From: a virus
DNA: 27,453 nt
Direction: 5' to 3' (one strand)
Virus record (IMG/VR): IMGVR_UViG_3300021085_000168
Coordinates: 1-27,453 of that record
The translations under genes and the position numbers were made by a program. The notes under the pieces were generated by a model. It was given only the letters and a program-made list of their open reading frames with translations. It was not told where the DNA came from and did not search any database. Below, piece after piece: positions 21,874-27,453 of this stretch. Each line of letters begins with the position of its first letter. Position 1 is the stretch's first letter.

Positions 21874-23079
21874 TTAATTTTTAAGTTTTATTTTTTTTGT
21901 TGTTTTTATTTTTAACCTAGAGCTATCAACACCAGAAATAGCTTTTACTTTAAATCCTCCTACAAAAACATCTCCTTCAGACGCTGGCGTCCTAGATTCA
22001 ATGTTTATATTTTTAGATTTAGCTACTACATCTTTAACAGCATCGGCTTTACCTTGCTCATAAAAATGTTTTGCTATAGTATCTGCGTTTTCTGCCGCAT
22101 AAATAGCTTTATGATAACCAACATGATCCTTTACACTTCCATCTTCGTTTAAGAACTTCTTAACAAAATGAGATAAGTTTGATTGGCTCTTAGCAACTTC
22201 CTGAGGGTTTGAAACTCCATATCTAAATCTTTTTTCTCCAACATTAAATTCAAAACCTTTGAATTCATCAGAGAACATTTGATTAGTTTGCTTTTCAAAA
22301 TCAGCATGTTGCTTTGTTGCTACATCTTGCTCTTTGTTATATCTATTGAAAAAGTCCATTGCTCTCTGTTGCTCTTGAGTAACGCCCGGTCTCAACTTGA
22401 TCTCGTCGTAATATTTACTCTTTGTTTGCTCCAGAAAGTCACGTGCTTTGGCAATTTCTTCTTTATAAGCTAGCTTTTTCTTTTTAATTGCTCGCTCTTC
22501 ATCCACGTCTTCGTCCCAAGAATAATTGTCTTCTAATATAAAGTCAACTTCTTCTCTGTCCAAATGTGGTTTAGTCTGTTTGTAATATTCTCTAAGTAAA
22601 ACGTCTTCATTGATATTAGTGTAATCTGCATTTAATCTAACATAATCATTAATATCACCACCTGTTTCCTCCATGAATGAAACTAATTTTTCGATGTTTT
22701 CTGGTAAAGGTTTCCCTGTTACTTTTTCATCTCTTATAGCTTCTTTTAGTTCTTGTTCTACAACTTTAGTTTCTTGCTTAACTTCTTCTTCAGTTATTTC
22801 AGATACTGGGCTTACGATTTCTTTGGTAGATTCTTGCTCTTCGTGTGTTTTTCCCACTTCTTGCAGTTCCAGCTTTTGTTCTTCTTTCGTCTCATCAGAC
22901 TGTAGCACAACTTTCTTTGTTTCTGGCTCTTGAACGGCATCTTCTTGTTTTTTACTTAAGTCTAATTTTACTGGTTTAGTGACCTTGTTTAGTTTTTTTG
23001 GTCTACCTATTTTTTTCTTTAATTTCAAGCCTTCCTTACCTTCGTTAGTAGGAGGACCCTTTTCTACTTGTTTTGACAT
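21874..23079 (-). CDS. Scaffold-like capsid assembly protein, 401 aa
   Basis: The gene lies between portal and major capsid protein, the usual place for a scaffold. The first 120 or so residues are low-complexity Lys/Glu/Gln/Val (KKIGRPKKLNK near 23-33, then many E and K), the middle is helical and strongly charged (RAIKKKKLAYKEEIAKARDFLEQ), and the C-terminus ends in a basic stretch (SRLKIKTTKKIKLKN) of the kind scaffolds use to contact capsid protein. No Ser-His-Asp protease signature is evident, so a maturation protease fused to it is unlikely. The KKIGRPKK segment resembles the GRP core of AT-hook DNA-binding motifs. Its ATG directly abuts three TATTA repeats after a 27-base gap from the portal stop. 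The family is not recognised by sequence; role from position and composition. Confidence 0.65.
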   Translation of the reverse strand: MSKQVEKGPPTNEGKEGLKLKKKIGRPKKLNKVTKPVKLDLSKKQEDAVQEPETKKVVLQSDETKEEQKLELQEVGKTHEEQESTKEIVSPVSEITEEEVKQETKVVEQELKEAIRDEKVTGKPLPENIEKLVSFMEETGGDINDYVRLNADYTNINEDVLLREYYKQTKPHLDREEVDFILEDNYSWDEDVDEERAIKKKKLAYKEEIAKARDFLEQTKSKYYDEIKLRPGVTQEQQRAMDFFNRYNKEQDVATKQHADFEKQTNQMFSDEFKGFEFNVGEKRFRYGVSNPQEVAKSQSNLSHFVKKFLNEDGSVKDHVGYHKAIYAAENADTIAKHFYEQGKADAVKDVVAKSKNINIESRTPASEGDVFVGGFKVKAISGVDSSRLKIKTTKKIKLKN

Positions 23080-23093
23080 AATATAATATAATA
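23079..23093 (-). repeat. Three tandem TATTA pentamers forming the scaffold gene leader
   Basis: The plus strand reads TAATA three times from the start-codon complement outward, then diverges. It is the same unit, phase and distance to ATG as the four-copy array before the gene starting at 20299. It probably works as an unstructured A/T-rich translation leader in the 27-base gap after the portal gene. Confidence 0.65.
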
Positions 23094-23106
23094 GTTAATA
23101 AAAAAA

Positions 23107-25518
23107 TTATTGTGGAGCAAATTGCTCTAATCCAAACCCACCAAGGTTGTCATTACCTGCGGATTCAAAGTTTGTTGGTAATAAATCATTTTTCTTTTGA
23201 TCTATCATTTGACTCTGTTGAGTGCCTATAAGTTTAGCTCGTTTATCTTTACGATCTTCTATAAAATTTTCTTTGTTTCTTTCAGCTTCACCTTTAGCTT
23301 GAGTTAACTGTATATTAAAGTCAAATTCAATTTGCATTAATTGTCTTTTAATTTCAGCCTCTCTTTCCATTCTTTGTATTTCGAACTGTGATTTACCTTG
23401 TTCGATCGATAAAGTAGTCTGTGCTAAAGCCTCTTGCTTTTGCACCTCTGCCATTGCCGTTCTTTCAGCTGTCTCAGCTTGAGCAGCAGCTTGGGCTTTT
23501 ATGTTAGATTGTTGAGCTTCTTGATCTTGTTGTTGTTTTTGTTTTCTTCTTTGTTTCAACAATTGATTAGCAAGTTTTAAGTTGTTAACTTGCCTAATGT
23601 CTATAGCATCTTCTAAAAATATTTGACCACCTTGTAAAGCTACTTGAATATTTTGTTCTAGTTGAGCTTTTTCTTCTTCGTCAGGTACTAAATCCAAAAA
23701 TATACCAAAGTCGTATAGATGCAGGTTATATATATCCTCGAGCGTTCCTACGTTATAAGAACTTATGCTTGACTTTAAAGCATCTTTAGTTAAATCAAAC
23801 TCTAAGCAATCTCCCACTCTAAGAGCTATGTTCTCGCAAGTTCTAAGAGTTAAGTACAAACTAGCTTGAACAATATGTCTAGTTGCTGTATTTGAATTAG
23901 CAATAGCTAACTTTTGTAGCCCAACTAAAGAGTCACTAGAAGGAGTACTTCCATCTCTAGCTTCGTTAAGACCGGTTACATCTCTTATCATTTGTAAATA
24001 ATACTGATAAGTTTGTATAAGACCTTGTATCTTATTCATGCCACTAGAAGTAGAAAGTTCTTGTATAGGAACTTTACCAGGGTTTTGGCCACCATCTTGA
24101 GTCATTGACCTACCTATAATACTACCAGTTTGAAAGTACATGTTTAATGCTTCTTGTGGATTGTAGCTTGTTCCGCTACCTAAATCTATTTCTGCTAAAC
24201 CGTCCGCATCTAGATATATACCGTCAGGTACTATTCTAGACATTACCTGCTGCAACTTTAAATGAGTTAATTGAATCATGTCAGCAAAACCAGTTATTCT
24301 ACTAACTAAAGATTCTATTCTACCTTTATACATTTTAGGAGCACATATGTTATAATTCATATTTACTTTAACCAAGTTAGACTCAGGTCTTGTCATATTC
24401 CTAGCTAACTCCCATTGTAAAAGATTTTCATGTCCTAGTATTTTAGCTCCAGAGTATAACACTTCAATTGACCTAGAAACTCTATCAAAGTTGTCATTAG
24501 GTTGTGGATTAAATGTATCTGGTTTTTCAAGTGCTTTTTCTAAACCGCTAGATGTTTCTTTAATCTTAAACACTTGTTCACTATAAGTCTTATATTCAAA
24601 ATATAAAACATACACGCTATTATTATCGTCTCTACCGTTCCAGTCAAATATATAATTACTGTTTCCAGGATATTTTTGTATCTTTTCTAACTCTTCAGAA
24701 GTTAAATTTGGAAATTCTTGTTTAAGATCTGATAAACTAATTCTTTTAACCTCACCAACATACCATATATCTTCAAAGTTAGGATCTTCAGTGTATGAAT
24801 AAACTAATCTAGACGGATCAACGTAGTCTACAGTTATGCCTTCAGCTTTGTTAAAGCTTGTTTTAGTACAACCTATACCTAGTATAACTAAATCTTCATT
24901 AATTCTTCTTCTGGTTAACTCGTATCTATTTCTATCTAAAGTGTTGTTAATTAACTCTTCTTCAGCTATTTCAACAGATTGCTTGTAATCAAGCTGCATA
25001 TGAAGTTCTAGCTCCTCTTTGTTTTGAGGTAAGTCTTCAGGATTGTCTGTAGAGTACAGGTTTAAACCTAAAGCTCCTTGTATATTATCTAAATATTCTT
25101 TCGTCTCTATATCTCTTAATATTCTATTAGCATACTCAGTTCTTGATTTTATAGATTCAGGATCTTGTGCATAAGCTTTTATTTCATAAAGCTTTTCAGA
25201 CATGCCATTAACAACAATATCTACAAACTTAGGTATTACAGGAACTGGCTTCCAGTCTAGATTTAAATAAGATAAATCACCATTTATAGCTAATTCGTCT
25301 TTATACTTCTGAACAGCTTGCTCACCTCTTGCATAAAGCCTTAAGTTTCTAAAATTATTAAAGTTAGTAGAGTATCTATTACCTAAACCAGTTCTAGTAC
25401 CACTAAACCACTCACCTTCTATAGCTTTGCCAACTTGCATGCCATAGTCATAGCTTGATTTTACTTCATCAGGAACAACTTGGTCTGGGAAAATACTATT
25501 ACTATCAGTTACAACCAT
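23107..25518 (-). CDS. Portal protein, 803 aa
   Basis: This is the dodecameric ring at the packaging vertex through which DNA enters and leaves. Supporting features: position directly after the large terminase; portal-type length; an N-terminal region with VIPKFVDIVVNGMSEKL (about 94-110), which I recall from portals of crAss-like and Bacteroidota phages; a central segment with YVDPSRLVYSYTEDPNFED; and near residues 512-535 VTGLNEARDGSTPSSDSLVGLQ, a typical portal stem-region signature. The last 160 or so residues form a long Gln/Glu/Lys/Ala-rich helical segment (KQRRKQKQQQDQEAQQ onward), consistent with an extended barrel inside the head, followed by a Gly-rich end. ATG directly follows the terminase stop with no gap, so the two are translationally coupled. 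Confidence 0.88.
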   Translation of the reverse strand: MVVTDSNSIFPDQVVPDEVKSSYDYGMQVGKAIEGEWFSGTRTGLGNRYSTNFNNFRNLRLYARGEQAVQKYKDELAINGDLSYLNLDWKPVPVIPKFVDIVVNGMSEKLYEIKAYAQDPESIKSRTEYANRILRDIETKEYLDNIQGALGLNLYSTDNPEDLPQNKEELELHMQLDYKQSVEIAEEELINNTLDRNRYELTRRRINEDLVILGIGCTKTSFNKAEGITVDYVDPSRLVYSYTEDPNFEDIWYVGEVKRISLSDLKQEFPNLTSEELEKIQKYPGNSNYIFDWNGRDDNNSVYVLYFEYKTYSEQVFKIKETSSGLEKALEKPDTFNPQPNDNFDRVSRSIEVLYSGAKILGHENLLQWELARNMTRPESNLVKVNMNYNICAPKMYKGRIESLVSRITGFADMIQLTHLKLQQVMSRIVPDGIYLDADGLAEIDLGSGTSYNPQEALNMYFQTGSIIGRSMTQDGGQNPGKVPIQELSTSSGMNKIQGLIQTYQYYLQMIRDVTGLNEARDGSTPSSDSLVGLQKLAIANSNTATRHIVQASLYLTLRTCENIALRVGDCLEFDLTKDALKSSISSYNVGTLEDIYNLHLYDFGIFLDLVPDEEEKAQLEQNIQVALQGGQIFLEDAIDIRQVNNLKLANQLLKQRRKQKQQQDQEAQQSNIKAQAAAQAETAERTAMAEVQKQEALAQTTLSIEQGKSQFEIQRMEREAEIKRQLMQIEFDFNIQLTQAKGEAERNKENFIEDRKDKRAKLIGTQQSQMIDQKKNDLLPTNFESAGNDNLGGFGLEQFAPQ

Positions 25519-27453
25519 TTATTTAATTATTTGTGAAAAATTTCCTTTGTTATTATATCTTTTAATACCTAGGTTAATACTTTTTAAAGATCTATCAGCC
25601 ACTGGTTTGTATAAATTTTTATTACAAGCCATAATAGCTAAACCTGAGCTTATTGAAGCATCGTGCTTTGTTCTATTGTTAATATTGAACTTAGCCCAAT
25701 CTTCTAATGTCTTTTGATGATACATGTCTCCATAATCATCTTGTTTTAACCCTACATATGTTTCTATATAAGATTCAATAGCAGCAGCATGCGCTTGCTT
25801 AATATCTTCGCTTGAATTAGGTATTCCACCTATTTCTTTTTCAGTTGTAGATAGTTTGTTCCATATTTTATCAGGTCGATTCATAGAGAAGCCTCTATAA
25901 CCTCTTCGTTTTAGATAATATAAAAACCTAGGTTTGTTATTTTCAGCTAGTATAGGCATTCCGTAAAATACACAAGCCATTAACACATCTTCAAAGAATA
26001 TTTCAGCGGTCTGTGGTCTTGATATATATTCTAAAAAAAAATGATTAGCCGGAACTTCTTCCATACTAAACTTTGTTAATCCATGTAAAGCACCGTTAGA
26101 TCCTTTACCATCTACTGTACCTGATATATCGTAACTATCTAAACCAAAAGCGCCAATATGTTCATTACCAGGTGATTTAACCCCATTATTAAGTATCACT
26201 CGGTTTTGTAGATTTTTAGATGGAATCCAACTTACATTAAATCTACCATTATTATTCGGTACAAAAACAACCGACGTGTCTTTAATTCCGTCCTGCCATT
26301 GAAAGCTACCAGTTGTAACTGCTGTTGAATTATTTAATTCTGCGTTATAATCTATTTGCTCGTATATTTTAGTTAGATTAAATAAACTATCTTTAGTTTC
26401 ATCTCTGAACGCGTGAGCTTCAGTTCTTGGAAACTGTCTGTAATATTCATTTAATCCGTCGGAATCTTGCTTTAGTCCATCGACTTCGTTTTCCCAGTGT
26501 TCAATAACTCCGATTGTAATTGACTCACCATCAACTCCTTTGACTGGACTCTTTTGTCTAGTGAAGACAGGAAGTCCAAAAGTATCCATGAATCCTTCGT
26601 AGTTCCATTCCATAGGGATGAAAAGAGAGTAGAGGCCAGAAGATGTTTGTCCGTTTCTATTTCTTTTAGTAACGTCTGAATTGTTGTAAAGTTTTTTGAA
26701 ATTGTCTCCACCTTTATCTAAAGCATTTGAAGTTGAGCCCATCATACATTTACCTACGATTTTAGACCCTAGTCTTAATGTAGTTTTTGTAACTCTCCAG
26801 TTATTTAATATGTTATCAGGTCTCTCCCATTTACCACTCTCATCATGAGCTAGTATTTTTAGCTTTTCACCATCATAAGAGTTGTCACCTGTATTTTTCC
26901 AGTCAATAGTTGTATCAAGTCCTTCTAATTCTTTAAGTTGCTCATTAGACTCAAGTTTTCTTCTAGTAAGCTTTGATGCTGGTACTCTATAAGCCAATTC
27001 AGTTTTAGGTCTGTCCATACCGTCTTGTATTGGTTTAAAGAAGAAAGGGTAATTAACGGATATTGGGACAACTTTATCTGTAAACATTTTTTTGGCATCA
27101 GCTCCAGACTTGGATAATATACCGAATCTACAATCTGAAGAAATAGTTGCTTGATTAACAAGTTCCGCTGACGACATGAAAGAGAATCCAGATCGTCTGT
27201 TCTTAAGATAACACATTCCGTAACATCTTGTATCTGCTTTACATGCTTCCCAAAATATAAAGAAGAGTCTATTTGATTCTCTATAATCTGGTGCGCCAAC
27301 GTCAATTTTTGACCATTGGAGGTACATATAATGAGTGCCAGTAATGTAGTTAGCCAAGCCGTTATTATAAAACCAATAACCATTTTCTCGCCTTTTGAAT
27401 TCTTCGTCGATGTAATCATACCACTTTTCTTTAAATTCAGCTGGATATTCTTC
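25519..27453 (-). CDS. terL: Terminase large subunit (5' end outside window)
   Basis: This is the packaging motor ATPase plus nuclease. Numbering from the first in-window codon, 644 residues are visible. ATPase motifs: a deviant Walker A, KNRRSGFS (84-91), with the lysine at the front as in lambda gpA; Walker B ILAHDE with D204-E205; coupling motif GSTSN (239-243). The RNase H-like nuclease has candidate acidic residues D439 (GLDSYD), E504 (ILAENN) and D598 (KHDASISS), each at the expected place. Upstream of the TTG at 27357 the frame stays open to the window edge and encodes WFYNNGLANYITGTHYMYLQ, a conserved terminase N-terminal pattern, so TTG is internal and not the start. It cuts concatemeric DNA and drives it through the portal encoded next. 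Confidence 0.92.
   Translation of the reverse strand, partial: EEYPAEFKEKWYDYIDEEFKRRENGYWFYNNGLANYITGTHYMYLQWSKIDVGAPDYRESNRLFFIFWEACKADTRCYGMCYLKNRRSGFSFMSSAELVNQATISSDCRFGILSKSGADAKKMFTDKVVPISVNYPFFFKPIQDGMDRPKTELAYRVPASKLTRRKLESNEQLKELEGLDTTIDWKNTGDNSYDGEKLKILAHDESGKWERPDNILNNWRVTKTTLRLGSKIVGKCMMGSTSNALDKGGDNFKKLYNNSDVTKRNRNGQTSSGLYSLFIPMEWNYEGFMDTFGLPVFTRQKSPVKGVDGESITIGVIEHWENEVDGLKQDSDGLNEYYRQFPRTEAHAFRDETKDSLFNLTKIYEQIDYNAELNNSTAVTTGSFQWQDGIKDTSVVFVPNNNGRFNVSWIPSKNLQNRVILNNGVKSPGNEHIGAFGLDSYDISGTVDGKGSNGALHGLTKFSMEEVPANHFFLEYISRPQTAEIFFEDVLMACVFYGMPILAENNKPRFLYYLKRRGYRGFSMNRPDKIWNKLSTTEKEIGGIPNSSEDIKQAHAAAIESYIETYVGLKQDDYGDMYHQKTLEDWAKFNINNRTKHDASISSGLAIMACNKNLYKPVADRSLKSINLGIKRYNNKGNFSQIIK

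Noticed and set aside
23094-23106. Possible terminator between portal and scaffold genes
   Set aside because: The only symmetry is a short A/T palindrome around a T run, too weak to form a stable stem.
25519-27357. Terminase starting at TTG 27357 (612 aa)
   Set aside because: The frame is open to the window edge, and the 32 codons upstream encode conserved-looking terminase sequence (WFYNNGLANYITG spans the TTG), so the start lies outside the window.
26925-27419. Minus-strand ORF of 164 codons overlapping the terminase in another frame
   Set aside because: The terminase frame carries conserved motifs across the same bases; this frame is an out-of-phase shadow.
1-27453. tRNA genes, CRISPR arrays, insertion sequences or integrase genes
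   Set aside because: The window is almost wholly filled by long coding frames, and I saw no cloverleaf, spaced direct repeats, terminal inverted repeats or recombinase motifs.

Overview
The window is an AT-rich, gene-dense stretch of a tailed double-stranded DNA phage genome. It holds most of the virion morphogenesis module of a short-tailed (podovirus-like) phage. All identifiable structural genes lie on the minus strand. Read right to left they are: large terminase (running off the right edge), portal, scaffold-like protein, major capsid protein, an unassigned protein, two head-tail connector/ring-like proteins, a very large tail/muzzle-like protein encoded by two adjacent ORFs, a GNAT-like acetyltransferase, two internal virion (cargo) protein candidates, and a 2961-residue giant protein. 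This order, and the style of the terminase, portal and connector proteins, resembles crAss-like and related marine Bacteroidota phages. That comparison is from memory, not from a search.

The host is probably a marine member of the Bacteroidota. Translation starts in the minus-strand operon lack purine-rich Shine-Dalgarno sequences. Instead they are preceded by A/T-only leaders, including exact TATTA pentamer repeats abutting two start codons. That is typical of Bacteroidota and their phages, but it is an inference and not proof.

The left 340 bases carry short plus-strand genes: the C-terminal tail of a protein ending in a Cys-x4-Cys redox pair (probably a class I ribonucleotide reductase large subunit), a 53-residue membrane protein overlapping it, and a possible 15-residue peptide with two CxxC pairs. 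A bidirectional intrinsic terminator at 346-378 separates this convergent unit from the end of the giant minus-strand gene.

The late operon is nearly continuous, with gaps of 0-12 bases. The exceptions are a 27-base gap before the scaffold gene and two gaps flanking the gene downstream of the capsid gene; each of those two holds a clear minus-strand terminator. The gaps leave little room for new promoters, so tail and cargo genes probably depend on readthrough or antitermination, giving excess capsid mRNA. Terminase and portal would package DNA; scaffold and capsid protein build the head; connectors and the muzzle-like proteins form the short tail; the giant and two smaller cargo candidates are likely carried in the virion and may be ejected into the host. 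The giant protein is the most notable item: a zinc-metallopeptidase-like motif, a HAD phosphatase-like domain with all four motifs, Gly-rich hydrophobic segments, repeated linker motifs and a polybasic tail in one polypeptide.
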